Counted from the first letter of the stretch, positions 20,359 to 32,600 are shown. The stretch: 64,000 bases of DNA from Brasenia schreberi (GCA_036023115.1 JAYKKT010000076.1:1426001-1490000); one strand, 5' to 3'. The notes: generated by a model not told the origin, from the letters alone. A program made the numbers and translations.

Positions 20359-20939
20359 AAGTATGTTTTGAAAACAATCTGACTTTTGAAAGGCGATTGT
20401 AGGCAAGCGGGATTTTTACGTCGCAGACCTTCTTGCACCGATGCGCAAGGGTCAGTCTGTACGCTTAGAGACTTCGTTTTGAAACAAGTTTAACTCAAAA
20501 TATATTTTGAATGAAGAAGTGTTTTAAAACCTTTTGAAAACCATGCATTTGGGCGATTTTGACTTTGTAAGGGTTGGACGACCCTAAGTCTTGCACGATT
20601 TGATTCGGGTTTGTACGATTCTCAGATTTTAGATCACGTGGATTTGCACGTGCCTAAGTCTTTCTTTTTATCCCTTTATGGGCCACCTAGGTGTGTGTTA
20701 TGAACACTCCACTACATGGGGCGAATTTGAGCGGGAGTACGGGGCTTGCTTCGATGCAATATGCGTCCTACCTCGTGGTATGGCGTAGATGCAATGCAAA
20801 CTCACGCTACTCCAAAGGGAAAACCCGAAATTAAAAGACAATGCCGAAGGGAAATTGCCGAAGGGAAATGACTTGTAAAGTAAATAGCCGAAGGGAAATG
20901 ACTTGTAAAGTAAATAGCGGAAGGGGAAATATGGCTATA

Positions 20940-21500
20940 TCTTAAGAGCGGAAAGGCTCAATTGTGTAAGTGTGTGTCGTGTATATATTGAAAGACAACG
21001 CACACAACTTGAACCTTAAAACCCGAATCTTAAAGACGTAGCCGAAAGAAATACTTTATATAGAGTATATATAGGGGCCCTTACTTGGGTCTTGTAAATA
21101 AGAGCGAAGGCTCAATGTGTGTGCGTGCTTGAATTGAAAGACTTACACACACGACATGAAATGAAACCCAAATATAAATTGCAGTATGCCTTGACTAAGG
21201 TCTTGGGAGTAAGAGCGAAAGCTCAATGTGTGTGAGTGTAGAATTGAAGTACTACGCACACGACATAAATGAAACCCAAATATAACTGCAATAAGGCCTT
21301 TACTAAGGTCTTGGGAGTAAGAGCGAAGGCTCAATGTGTGTGCGTGTGGAAAATGGAAAGACAACACACACGACTTAAATAAAAACCCCCTTGACTTAAA
21401 ATATATAAATATAACGATATATTAAGGGCTTGTTAGGCCCGTGTGTGTGCAAGAAGTGTACGACTAAGAGCGAAAAGGCTCAAGTGCGTGTGTGTGTGGG
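20940..21500 (-). repeat. About 108 bp tandem repeats in A2 LTR
   Basis: The AGAGCGAAGGCTCAATGTG core recurs at 21101, 21212 and 21320 (spacing 111 and 108), with more diverged copies near 20946 and 21467. These are the reverse complement of the 107 bp units at 4290-4770. Confidence 0.82.
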
Positions 21501-22160
21501 TGTGTCAAACCACGTTATTACAATCGGGGGGAGACGAAGCTCCTTTACTACAACCCCGTATCAAAATTTAATAAAACACCAAATGTAAGGACTTACAACT
21601 CACCTAGCCCGCTATGTGGGGTGTGTCTAGGACGCGTACGCCTTGCGTGTGGAGCCCGGATCACATGGAAGTGGAACCGGCTAGCTTGGAGGTGTTTGAG
21701 AACCTTTGAGGACTTGGGAGAGGTGTTTGAGTAGGCTTTGTATGGGCCTGGTTTTGGGCTTTGTATGGGCCTGGTTTGGGATGACTCGAGTTGGGTTCTA
21801 GGGGAGCTTGGGGCAACTCGGGCTGTCTTGGTGCAGCCCGGGGTTTTACCTTGCAAGGGGGTGCCTTAGGATGACTCGAGCCAAGGTGGTTCGAGTTATG
21901 TTTTAGGAGAAACCCTAACTAGGTTAGGTTCAGTCAATCAAGGCCAAGGCAGGTCGGCCAGGGCTGAGCTAGGGCTCGGCCTGGCTGGGTGCTGGTCGAA
22001 TTTTGGTCGAGGTAGGTCTAGGGTGAAGCCAGGTTAAGTCGGCCAGGTATGTTGTCTTGGGGGCGGGCTGGCTGAAGGGGAATCACGGCCAGATGTGAGT
22101 GGCCCAAGGAAACGGCCAGCCTTGTGGCAGGCTGGGGCTTTAGTGGTGTGGATGATGCAC

Positions 22161-22346
22161 GGCCTGCACCAGCAGGCCGTGGGCTTGGGGGTGAAGGAAG
22201 GGATACGGCCTGCACTAGCAGGCCGTGGGGTTTCTAGGGAGAGGTGGCCTGCCGAGTGGCAGGCCTTGGCTAGGCTTTGATGAGGCACGGCCTGCACCAG
22301 CAGGCCGTGGGTTTACTAAAGAGAATGGCCTGCCAAGGAGCAGGCC
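22161..22346 (-). repeat. Array of five GGCCTGC...GCAGGCC hairpins
   Basis: Inverted repeats GGCCTGC/GCAGGCC (loops of 4-6 bases) lie at 22161-22178, 22207-22224, 22246-22265, 22289-22306 and 22327-22346, with a weaker relative near 22131. Spacing is 38-46 bases and the spacers differ. The array lies within the solo LTR, downstream of its TATA box in transcript sense. Confidence 0.88.
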
Positions 22347-22864
22347 ATTAGGTTTGGTTTGGGGCGAGGGATGGTGGCGGTTTTTAGGTGGTGGTAGGTT
22401 AGTCGGGGCAGGTAAGGTGCAGGTGGAGTTGGGTCAAGGCGGGGTTTGGTTGAGGCGGTGATAGATAGGTTCAGCCAGGTTGCAGGTTGGTTGGGGAAGG
22501 GGTTTTGGGGAGTTCGGCCAGCACTTGGCTGGGCTTATTTGTGGTGGTTTAGGTTTAGTTAGGTGTAGGTGGGTTCATATGGGTTAGGTTTAGAAGGGTA
22601 GAGAGAAGGGCTAGGTTTAGTTGAGGCTTACCTTAGGTGCAGCCCACTAGGTCCAGCCACCTCCAATCGGTCCAGCCCACTTCCACGCCCGCGGTCCACC
22701 TCTTGGTGCAGCTAGGCTCGAGTTGGTGCAGCCCCCTTTGATCTAGCCTTGGCCAACATGGCTCAAGCCCACTTCACTCATGAGCCCACATGGCTAGGTT
22801 TATCACTCCCTCTCTCTCCTCCCAAGCATTTGCATGCACCCTTTACATGGACCCCCTCACCTCT

Positions 22865-22871
22865 ATTTATA
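22865..22871 (-). promoter_or_regulatory. LTR TATA box (A2 solo LTR)
   Basis: TATAAAT on the minus strand within CTCTATAAATAGAGG, about 660 bases from the LTR 5' end at 23531. It is the clearest TATA match in this LTR. Confidence 0.65.
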
Positions 22872-22879
22872 GAGATTTG

Positions 22880-23190
22880 AGGTGGGTCTTGGATTTGGGT
22901 TTGGGTTTGGGGTTTGGATCCATACCCAAATCCAAACACTATTTGGATCTGGATATTGGATCTCGGATATTTTGAGATCTGTATCCGATCCAAACCCAAT
23001 ATTTTTATGGATACGGATATGGATATTTTGATCCAGATCCGATCCAATCCAAACACTATTTGGATCCAATCCAAATCCAAACACTATTTGGATCGACCCA
23101 AACACTATTTGGATTGGCCCAAATCCAAACACTATTCATTACATGGATTTGGATCTGGATATATATGGTCCAGATCCAAATCAAAATTTC
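22880..23190 (-). repeat. ATCCAAACACTATTTGGAT palindromic repeats in U3
   Basis: ATCCAAACACTATTTGGAT or close variants occur five times between about 22930 and 23140, embedded in GGATTTGGAT/ATCCAAATCC sequence. Each unit is an imperfect palindrome. Shorter GGATTTGGAT tracts are in E1 (2465-2580) and E5 (63360-63470), so this copy looks expanded. It lies just upstream of the TATA box in transcript sense. Confidence 0.8.
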
Positions 23191-23536
23191 TTCGGACAGT
23201 CCTTCTTGGCTTCTCGAGGCGAACGATCTGTGCGGGCACTGGCTTCATCAGCGCTCCGTCTGGTGCTGGGTTTTCCCCAACTTTGTCGTCCGGACTCCGT
23301 CTCGCCGTTCTGGACTCCGTTGAGCTTTTCATCAAATGGGCTCTGCTTTCTTTTGTTTTTTTATCAGGGAGTGGCTTCTGAAGCTCTGGGCTTGAATCCT
23401 CTTCGGGCCTAGGGTCTTCTTTTGCCTTTTGTACCTGTTTTCACATTTCAAAACAGGTCGTCGTTTTGGCTCAAACGAGCTTTTTGGTGTTTTGAGAGTT
23501 TTTGAAAAATAGAAGATTTGGGGTGTTTACAGTTGG

Positions 23537-24880
23537 GAAATGACTCTTTTAAGATTGCTTGGGAGGGCTCCGGTTCTTCCGAGATGTGGAGCCTACCCTG
23601 CTCTATCAAGTCCTCGATTTTATTTTGTTGGGCGAAAAACTTTTTTGTATCATGGCCCTTGAGCCTATGATACTTGCAAAAATCATTTAAAACTTTCCCT
23701 TAGGGGGTACTCCTTCGAGAATAGCTGGGAGATGGATTAAACCTTGGGTCAAGAGAATATCTAGGACTTCCATGAGTGGTTATCCTAGTTGGGTGAACTC
23801 CCTCTTTTCAAACTTTTTTCTGAGTTTTCTTGACATGTTTTTATTCAGAGGTGTGAGAGGGTCCGACCGAGCTCGGCTTTACTCGAACATTTGCAATCTT
23901 TCGGGCTTTAGCCCCACTCTATGGTGTGTGTAGCCCATATGCCCCTTGCTTTTCAAACTGGAGTTATTGAAAACTCCTCCCCTTCCATAAATCTCTTTTT
24001 TTCAAATTTGCTTCGAAGAGCGAAGCTTTCTTTATCAATTTTTGAAAATTTGAGATTTCATGGAATGAGAGGAGAGCTTTTAACTTAGGTTTTGAAATTC
24101 TCAAGGATGAGCATTACGGCACATCCTTCGGATATGGGCTCTCTTACTTGGCCCAAAAGTGATTTCCATCTAACGATGAATGTGTATGCATCCTCATTAT
24201 GAGCTTGTTTAGTATCTCTCAAAGTATTCAAAGTGGGTGTAACCTCAACATTATGTGAAAATCTTTGCATGAAACAATTCGCAAAGTCTTCAAAGTTGGC
24301 GAATTGGCCGTATGAGGCCAACCACTTCGATACATTTTCCTTGAGAGAGAGGGGGAACCAGTAAATCCACTTTGAAGAATCCTTCTTCTTCTTGTATATC
24401 CTTTGAGAAAAGAGTTGAATGTGGGACCTAAGATCTCCACTTTCATCATACCGGTGGAAATTCGGTATGTCATCATAACTATCGGTTTGATAATCAGATA
24501 GTAAGAAATCTGATAGTGCATAGGCTCTTTTCTCTTTAGTTTGGCCTTTCAATAATTGTTGTAAGGCTTTTCTATCTTTGATAGTGAAGGATTCCGGCTT
24601 CGGTTCTTCCTATAATCTAGAGGTCATTTTGACTTTCCTAGTGTGCGAGGGTTTCTTGTGAGCCCTTACTTGTTTTCCATGAGAAGAGCATGATTCGACC
24701 GCTTCAGCCTCTTGGCTTAAAGTGGCGATCTTCTCTTCTTTGAATTTAAGTTCCCCTTTTAGGGAAACAAGCGAGTCTTTTTGGTTTTTGCAATAAGTTT
24801 TCGAAAAAAATTTGGAAAGGCGACTTGAGGAGTATGAAGCTCGGCTTGACACCTCATAGGAGCTCTCTGAACTCGACATG
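23537..24880 (-). pseudogene. Gag of E2 (capsid and zinc knuckle)
   Basis: The N-terminal piece (24610-24879) begins MSSSESSYEVSSRASYSSSR and has a Glu/Lys-rich, coiled-coil-like segment (LKFKEEKIATLSQEAEAVES). The capsid piece (24085-24552) has SDYQTDSYDDIPNFHRYDES, SKWIYWFPLSLKENVSKWLA and FANCFMQRFSHNVEVTPTLN. Farther down, in a decayed frame (about 23640-23700), CKYHRLKGHDTKKF is a zinc-knuckle relic whose last Cys has become Phe. Gag would package element RNA. Stops separate the pieces. Homologous gags are at 28943-29690 and 60636-61406. Confidence 0.82.
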
Positions 24881-24977
24881 CTTGAGTGAAAATTGTAGAC
24901 CTATGCACAAGAGAGGTATTAAACACCAAGAGTTTTTGAAAAAGTAGAGTTTGGAAAAATCACCTAAGTGTTAATTA

Positions 24978-25634
24978 TGTAGATATAAAAATTTTACTCT
25001 AAGCATATGTAGAGACTTCAAATAAACTTTTCAAAACTACTTTGTTTGTGCGAGCGTGCCAGCTAGTTTTCAAAACTAGCAAAGTTTATAAATCTAACTT
25101 ATTTAATGATTGTGGTTAAGCGAGATCTTGTCACCTTAGGCATGCTTGAACTGATACTCAAGGGTCAACCTAGGCGCTTTGAGGACTCATTTGTGTAGGT
25201 GTATATTTCCAAAATTCACTTTGAGAATGGTTTTCAATCAAATCAAACTCGTGCACTTAAGGATTTCAAGTTTTGAAAAACAGAAACTAGTTTTGTTTTC
25301 ATAGATAATTCTCGGATTTTTTTGGATGACTTAGAGATCTCCAAAATTCATGAAAATTTCACAGATTATAGAGTGGAATATGGGTTTTATTTTGAAATTT
25401 GGTGTTGTGGATTTACATAATTAAATCCGAAACAGCCCACTGCTCAAATGTTTGAGGATACTTTGTTACAAAAACACATAGGCCTAAAGAAGCCTATGTA
25501 TCTCCGTGTACAACTCCAAATTGTATGATTTTAGTCTTGTTGGAAAGTTATGGATATCAACTTTTCAATAAGACTGATTTTATTAATTTTGGTTCATTAC
25601 AGATAGAGTTATGAGACTTTTACCGAAACCCATG
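24978..25634 (-). repeat. 5' LTR of E2, truncated
   Basis: TGTAGATATAAAAATTTTAC aligns base by base with the start of the 3' LTR at 8026. Similarity ends at about 25634 (after GACTTTTACCGAAACCC), so about 1.8 kb of U3, R and promoter is missing. The primer-binding site expected just left of 24978 is degraded: the ACTTAGG that follows the site in E4 is present, but the site itself is deleted. The hairpin at 25072-25090 is intact. Confidence 0.85.
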
Positions 25635-27579
25635 GTACCATACTTATAAGTTGTGATGATGGGTAAGAATAGTAAGGCAAGAGATTTGAGTAGAGCAAAA
25701 TGATAACAATGGATGGGGAAGGGATTGATGAAAGTAATGACACAAAACAGTTTGATTATTTGGAGAAGAAACTAGGTTTTAAGGGGAGGATGGGAATAAC
25801 ATGACAAAATGAAAAGTATCGAACTGACCTTGTGAAGAGATTATTTTTGTAATGCTCAAAATCTCAATGAAAGCACCAAATGATGCGAACCAAATAGTTG
25901 TTAAGTGTTCTGGTTGCAACGGTTTCTAACCTTTCAAGAATTCTCTGCTACATATGGGATTGATAAGGATAATAAACCTGATAAATCGGAGAAGGATGAA
26001 ATAGGAACAACAGGTGAGAGGAGAGGTGAAAGGAAAAGTGAACAATTAGCCCTAAACTCCAACACTACATCCTAGCTGATGAGTTGAGAGAGAAGGAAAT
26101 GCACCACAAGCCTTGTTGAAGGACTTGATAAGTAAATGAAAACTCGTATTTCACTTGATAGAGCAACAAAAAGTGCCTTAAAGATCTGGTGATGGTGATT
26201 TTATAGTTGGGAACATGCCTCCTCAACTGGCTAATAAAAGAGAAGGCAAGAATTAATGTTGACGCCCAATCAACGAGTAAACAAAACATTGTATTAATCG
26301 CCCAAACTAACAGTTAAGCTGTCATCTAGTTAGACAATAGACAAAAACTAGTTATTAGGTAGGTATTAGAGTGAGACACCACTTGTCCAAGATCTTAGGT
26401 GGCATGAGTGATGGTTGAGATGTGTGCTTCCTCTTGGCATCAGGCCCAAGAACGGGTAATAGGTCGATTGATTCGGTATGACTGTTGTTCATGACCGGAG
26501 TTAAACTTGCTTATATTCAGTTTCAAGTTGCTGTCTTCTTTATCCTCATTGATACCCACATCATCTCCCTTTGATAATCTCTCTCTTTATCCTTCAATCT
26601 CTCTCTTAATCTTTCTTTATGAAGCTCTCTCTCTTCATCTCTCTTGAGCTTTCCTTCTCGAACTCCTTCTCAATCGCTCTATCAACCTCTCTTGATCTCT
26701 TCTTGAGCACTTTCTCCATCGCTCTCAACCTCTCTCGACCTGAATCTTAGGGAAATCTAACTTCTCGAGGCTTCGTAGGTGCGGATGTTATAGGCAAGGT
26801 GAGAGCTGGTTGTCGAAGAGGAGACATGCCCAAGTCACGATTTGTTCAAGCTACCATGACACGTTGCATGTGCATCCTTCATAAAACGGTGCCCGACATA
26901 TCCAAGTCATGATTTGTTCAAGCTACCATGACACGTTGCATGTGCATCCTTCATAAAACGGTGCACCTAAGTTGCATCACCCTTGAAAAAGAATCGTGGT
27001 GGACCCTCAACACCACTACAAAGGGTGACCAGTGACGCAGCCTAGCCACTTATATCTATAACTATGATGCACTCTTTGGGATTTACCCTATCTATCTCTA
27101 TATATGTATATATAAGGATCACTTGAATGATTAGTTGTAAGATTTACTATGGACACATTACACATACTACAGTCAAACAAGGTAATTAATTACCACCCCT
27201 TCTTACACCGAGAGCATAAAAAAAAACTTTTTTCGACATTCAAGCCTTGTTGTAGATTGTGTTCCCCTATGATGATGTGAAAAGAATTGGCCCCATAGAT
27301 ATGATGAACCATATCCTTTTTCGGGTAATATCCATTTATTATTTCATGTAGCACTTATTATTTCATGTTATTCTACAGTTGATATTATATGAGATCGAAA
27401 AGAGTAGCTTTAGTAAAAGTAAGACCCATAAGGATCGTGTCCAGCCTTTCCATATAACGTAAGTGCTCTTGGGTGGGGTGGGTCATCATGCTCCTGATCT
27501 TGGGGTGTCAACTTTTCAGGTCTGGCACCACACTAGCGAATGAGAAAAGACTAACTGAATAGCTTATATATATACATAC
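25635..27579. other. Unassigned region right of E2
   Basis: No coding region is supported. On the minus strand near 25870-25910, GGTTCGCATCATTTGGTGCTT resembles the leader that follows the primer-binding site in some Ty3/gypsy elements; this is only a hint. It also contains a CT-rich stretch (26567-26760, CTCTCTT-type) and the 72 bp duplication at 26831-26973. Confidence 0.4.
26831..26973. repeat. 72 bp tandem duplication
   Basis: CAAGTCACGATTTGTTCAAG at 26831 recurs as CAAGTCATGATTTGTTCAAG at 26903. The units continue through CTACCATGACACG and CATCCTTCATAAAACGGTGC with almost no other change, indicating a recent duplication. Confidence 0.9.
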
Positions 27580-27589
27580 ATATATATCT

Positions 27590-27721
<132 letters not shown>

Positions 27722-27745
27722 ACATGCTTGCCACCTTATATACTT

Positions 27746-27774
27746 ACAACAACAACTAAGCCTTTTCACATACT
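27746..27774 (-). mobile_element. Minimal LINE 3' end fragment (about 29 bp)
   Basis: ACAACAACAACTAAGCCTTT on the plus strand, continuing to CACATACTA, is the reverse complement of the extreme 3' end and tail of the RTE LINE (compare 42570-42600 and the 28181 copy). No clear target-site duplication is seen. It could be an extremely short insertion or the remnant of a larger one. Confidence 0.6.
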
Positions 27775-28157
27775 ACACTTGTATAGCGATTTTATTAGTT
27801 TCTTAGTAATTTAGTTTTCTTGCATATTGATTCAATTAGTTTCTTGCATGTTCATTAATTTTCCTGCATGTTAGTTTTCTTTCATCTTTAACTCACTTGA
27901 GTCTAGGGAACCCATAGACTTAAAACTTAAAGATGATGCAACCTCTTCTAAGAACCCATTATCTCAACCAAGATACTTCTATTATCCATGCGCTGAGGGC
28001 TTCACCCTGAGATTATGAAGCTAAACTTGAATTCTTGAAGAATTAGCTTAGAGAAGTTAAATTTCAAAATGAAATTATGAAAGTCAAAAGGGCAAAAAGA
28101 AAATATAGTGAGACCCAAAGAGGAGACGAAGAAGTTGAGTCATACTTAGTATCTTTG

Positions 28158-28942
28158 ATTATGAACAAACTAAAAGCAATACAACAACAACAACAACTAC
28201 AACAACAACTAAGCCTTTTCCGGCTACATGGATTCTTTGTTTCCACAGATCCCTATCGTGTGCCATGTTAGCAGTTAACTCCCAATAAGCTAGATCATTC
28301 TTTATTGTTTCTTTCCAACACTTTTGTGGTCGTCCTCTACCTCTTTTAATACTTTCCAAATTTAGTTTTTCTAACCTTCTTACAGGTTCTTCTTTTGATC
28401 TTCTTTCTATATGTCCAAACCATCTTAAACGATGTTCTCTCATTTTATCCTCTATTGGTGCCACTCCTAATTTGTTTCTAATAACCGCATTATGTATACG
28501 GTCTTTTCTTGTATGACCACTCATCCATCTCAACATCTTCATTTCTGTCATAGGCATCTTTTGTACATGTTGATGATTAACTGCCCAACACTCAGAACCA
28601 TAAAATATTAAAGGCCTAATTGCTGCTCTATAATATTTACCTTTTAATTTTAATGGTATCTTCTATCACAAAGAATACATGATGCTCCTCTCCATTTTAA
28701 CCAACCAGCATTAATTCTATGTGTAACATCTCCATCAATTCTTCCATCACTTTGAAAAATTGACCCTAGGTATTTAAAACTTTTGTTTTGGGGAATGCAA
28801 TGTGTGCCAATTTTAATTTCTATGTCCTCTGAAGTAGCCAAATGATCAAACTTACATTCCATATATTCTGTCTTTGTTCTACTAAGTCGGAGGCATTTGC
28901 TTTCTAATGTTTCTCTCCAATTATGAACAAACTAAAAGCAAT
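28158..28942 (-). mobile_element. 5'-truncated RTE LINE with exact 23 bp target-site duplication
   Basis: The insert 28181-28919 (739 bp, minus) has a 3' AAC/GTT-type tail at its left end. It encodes the C-terminal part of the LINE protein (EIKIGTHCIPQNKSFKYLGS, INAGWLKWRGAS, LRWFGHIERRSKEEPVRRLE). It is flanked by identical 23-base direct repeats (ATTATGAACAAAC...AGCAAT) at 28158-28180 and 28920-28942. The target is the 5' part of a degenerate gag. Truncation lies after the RT active site. The 132-codon frame at 28159-28557 belongs to this fragment and ends in tail-encoded valines. Confidence 0.95.
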
Positions 28943-29690
28943 GATGAGATAAAAACTAGAAGAAAACCAATTATGTCCAAAGGAACTAGGATTCATCATA
29001 AATTGGTTTGCATGTTGGCTATGACAAATTTATAGGAGAAGGAAGTTGGACAAATATATCAGGATCATTGAGGGGTGAAAATAATGAAAAAGGAAAATAT
29101 GAAATGGGGGATTTCCTCTCAATAGATTATGAAACAGATAGCGATGATGAAATACCAAAATTTTACCAATTCAATGGGAAAGAGAATCCAAATTCACATC
29201 TATAATTATTTACATGGGTGAAATACCCAAAATACCAAGATTCTACTAAATGAGTCTATTGGTTTCCACGTAGTGTAAAGGGTGAAGTCTCTAGGTGGAT
29301 GAATAATCAAAACCTTAACTAATATAGAATCTTTGAAGACTTAACCATTGCTTTCATGGAAAGGTTCAGCTATAACATAGAGGCCGCTCCTACCTTATCT
29401 ATCTTTAGAGATAGCAAACAAAGAAGGGGCATGGATTCCCATAGTTTTATCACCTTATAGAGAGAAGTCTTAGGTAGGATAAAACAACCTTCGAGTCAAT
29501 CCTATGTGATAATATTAATATTAGAAAACTTTCAGCCTAAACTTAAAGCTATGTTAGTCCTTCACGAAATACCCACTTTTGAAAAATTGACAAAGAAGGC
29601 TACTTTATTTGAGTCAAACAATAGCTTATTTAAAAAATTGATAAGTAGTTTAATTACGAAACTTGATGAATGATATACCATTGCTAGGAA
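28943..29690 (+). pseudogene. Degenerate Tat-like gag
   Basis: The plus-strand reading gives MGDFLSIDYETDSDDEIPKF, VYWFPRSVKGEVSRWMNNQN, FEDLTIAFMERFSYNIEAAP and TLSIFRDSKQ. These align in order with the E2 gag segments SDFLLSDYQTDSYDDIPNF, IYWFPLSLKENVSKWL and FANCFMQRFSHNVEVTPTLN. Stops after NSHL, DSTK, NQNLN and SFITL show it is dead. The orientation is opposite to E2, so it is a separate element. The upstream part (27900-28157) may be its leader, split by the LINE. Confidence 0.75.
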
Positions 29691-32600
29691 AAAAGAGGTA
29701 AACAATAGCTTACTCCTAGACATTGTTGTTAAAATATGCTTAGGGAATTCTTTTTTTACTTTAGTTTCATGGATGCAAGCTACAATGGGCAAAATGACAA
29801 TAGGAGGAAAGCACGGTGACATTCGTCAAATATAAGTCCCGTCCTTGCATACCTCATTTGTCAGGTCCCATCCTTACATAACGCCAAATAAAATCATCTT
29901 AAGAGAATTGTAACTTGAGCTTGGGAACATGAAACTTCCAATCAAACAATGATGATAGCTCCCACCAATGACTAGAAGGCTAGTGGTCACCCAAACATCC
30001 AACACAATTAAAGAAATCATTACAAACAAGAACTAGAAATGGTTACGCTCCAAGTACGAGAAGGCCAACAACAAATAAAATAGTTTGTGATTGAAGTGGA
30101 TGGCTAAGGTAGAAAACATTATAAGGTCATAGATACCCTGATTAAACCAAAGTTGGGCTTTTGCTCTCTTACTCAATTTAGTCGGTTGATATATAACTTG
30201 TTGATTGATGGCTATGACCAAATGAAGTTAGGGGCATTAAATTGTCACAAAGTCTTCTTGAGCAATGGGAAAAATGATGAGATATGAGAATCCTTTAAAG
30301 TCTTCAAACGAGACGATGGGAGATTACTATATGAGAGATGACAATAGGAGAGTCCATAGTAGATTAGTATAGGGGTTGGAAGCAAAGGCAAAGAAGCAAT
30401 GAACAACTCGTAAAAGTTACCTATACATAGAAAGAAGAATTTCAATCCCTTTTATAAAGCATCCACTGAGCATCCTAACGGTCACTTTGCCTTATCCAGT
30501 GATAGTGTTTAGAAGTTGCGTTAGATTTTTAACTTGGAATCAACACAGTGCAAGTCATCTCTTCAATAATACACAAATGAGTCATGTGAGGGCAAAGTGT
30601 CAATCCTGAAAATATTTTAGGTCTTCAAATGGGACAATGGGGGAGATTATTATATGACATTGAGTAAGAGAGTCCATGTGAGATGAGTGTAGGGGTTGGA
30701 AGCAAAGGAAGAGGAGGCAATATGCAACTCACAAAAGCAATAGCCTATACATAGAAATAAGAATTTAAATCCCTTTTATGAAGCAATCATTGAACATCCT
30801 AATGGTAACTTTGCCTTATCCAATAATAGTTTTTGAAGTTATGGTAAGATTTTCAACTCGGAATCAGCATAGTGCAATTCATCTCCTAAATAAATACATA
30901 CACTAGTCATATGAGGAGAAAAGTGTGAACCCTGAAAATCATACATGATGTTGAAGAGTGTAGAAGGAAGCTTAAGGGACTAGTTGAAACACAAAAATAA
31001 GGAAAATTAAAGCTTGGAATGCTATTTGAGGAAGGAAACTGATAAAATCCTAAAGGTCTTTCTTGGAAGTTCCTTAATGGTTCTATGTAAAGGAGGCAGG
31101 ACAAGGTTAGAAGCATCAATCAAGCAATCGATATACCAAGGGATCTTTCAATCTATGAATTTTTTAATTATTTTGTTAGATTACATTTACCTTTCTTGAT
31201 GATTTTTTCTGTAAGATCTCTTTTTGAAGAAATAATTTTCACTTTCCTTTGTCCTTTTATTCCCTTCTCTTTTGGGCTTTTGATACTACTTCTCGAGTTC
31301 GGCCTACCTCGTCAAGACTTCACACCTTCTATATCACTCTTTTTAAGATCTCTAGTAATTTACTAGGGTACTTGTGTAAGGATCCAATGGACATAATAAA
31401 TAATCTAAGCCTTATAAATACTCTTGTAGGGATGCGTCCCCTAGCAAGCTTGCATATCCTTTATCTGAATTCCACATAAACAAGCTACCTTAGCAGGTTT
31501 ATTGTTATGTTTGAATATGCCTTTTGAGTGTAACTAATACTTAAAAAAATGATCACTTTAAACTTTTTCTTTCATAATGCTTTGATATTATAATTTGACA
31601 AATGATATACCATCGTTAGGAAGAAAGAGGTTAATAATAATTTAGCCCTATATATTATTGTTGAAACATACCAAGAGAATGCTTTGTTCACTTTAGTTTT
31701 ATAGACACAAGCTACAAATAGGTAGAACCACAATAGGAGAAAAACAATGTGCTACTCGTTAGATACATGTCTCGTCCTTGCATATTTTACAATCAAGTCA
31801 TCTCAAAACAATTGGTGCTTCAGTTTGTGAACATGGAATTTCTTATCAAACAGAAATGGTGGTTCAACGCCAACGATTGAAAAGCCAATGATCGGAGGAA
31901 CATCCATGACCATTGAAAATATCATCGCAAATAAGTATTAAAAATGATTGTTCTCTAAGACCTAGAAGGCCAACAAACACAATAATTTGTCGATGAAGTG
32001 GATGGGTAAGGAGGAAAGTACAACAAGGTCATGCATATCCATTTCAAACCAGAGTTGGGACTTTTGGTCCCTTACTCGTTTAAGCCAATCGATATAGAGC
32101 TTGTTATCCGAGGCTAAGAGTAGATGAAGTTACAACATTAGAAAGTCACAAATTCTTACTAAGTGATAGAGAAAGATAATGATATGTGAAAATCCTTTAG
32201 ATTAGGTTGTCTTCAGATGGAACATTAGAGGCGATTACTGCATGGGAGATGGGAGTTGGAGAACCTATAGCAGACGAGTGTAGGGGTTGGCATAGAGATA
32301 GGCACCATGCAACCTACAAAAATAATAAATTGCAAAGAAAGAGGAACTTTAATCTCTTTAACAAAGCAATGTTGAATGTTCTAGTGTGTTTGAAAAGTGT
32401 GCTAAGATTTTCTACTTGAAATAGACACGCTACAACACATCCCCTCAATAAATATGGGCACGAGTAATATAAGGGCATAGTGTTGATGCTTAAATCATAT
32501 GTTAACACCAGAGACTATAGAAGAAAACCTAGTGGAGCTGTTAAAACAGAAATTTTTATGATGAGACTGGGTTTGTAGAAAGTGATTGATAAATTGATTG

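Larger units (their letters stand above)
20254..23531 (-). mobile_element. Solo LTR, family A2, inserted between gag and protease of E2
   Basis: The 3278 bp LTR is bounded on the plus strand by TGTAGACA and TGTTTACA, with GTTGG on both sides (20249-20253 and 23532-23536). E2 protease lies on the left and E2 gag on the right. The minus-strand 5' end (TGTAAACACCCC) and U5 (107-111 bp repeats, CCGAAGGGAA units) relate it to E1, but U3 is shorter (TATA about 660 bp in, against 1185 in E1). It also holds a hairpin array and ATCC-rich repeats not seen in E1. Confidence 0.94.
8026..25634 (-). mobile_element. E2: Ty3/gypsy Tat-like element, near full length, with three nested insertions
   Basis: Read on the minus strand from right to left: 5' LTR (truncated, 24978-25634), gag, protease, G-patch linker, RT, RNase H, second RNase H, integrase, 3' UTR, polypurine tract, 3' LTR (8026-10509). 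The second, archaeal-type RNase H after the normal one is a mark of the Tat clade. By eye, the first 230 bases of the two LTRs differ at about 20 sites (8-9%), so the insertion is old. It interrupts C1. The right end was lost with part of the 5' LTR, so no target-site duplication is recoverable. Confidence 0.9.

Noticed and set aside
22161..22346. CRISPR-like repeat-spacer array
   Set aside because: Repeats are palindromes of variable core inside an LTR with a perfect TSD in a plant genome; spacers are short and irregular and no cas genes exist.
22018..22461. Gly/Pro/Arg-rich frames on both strands of the A2 LTR
   Set aside because: Products of GGCCTGC hairpins and GC-rich composition inside a solo LTR.
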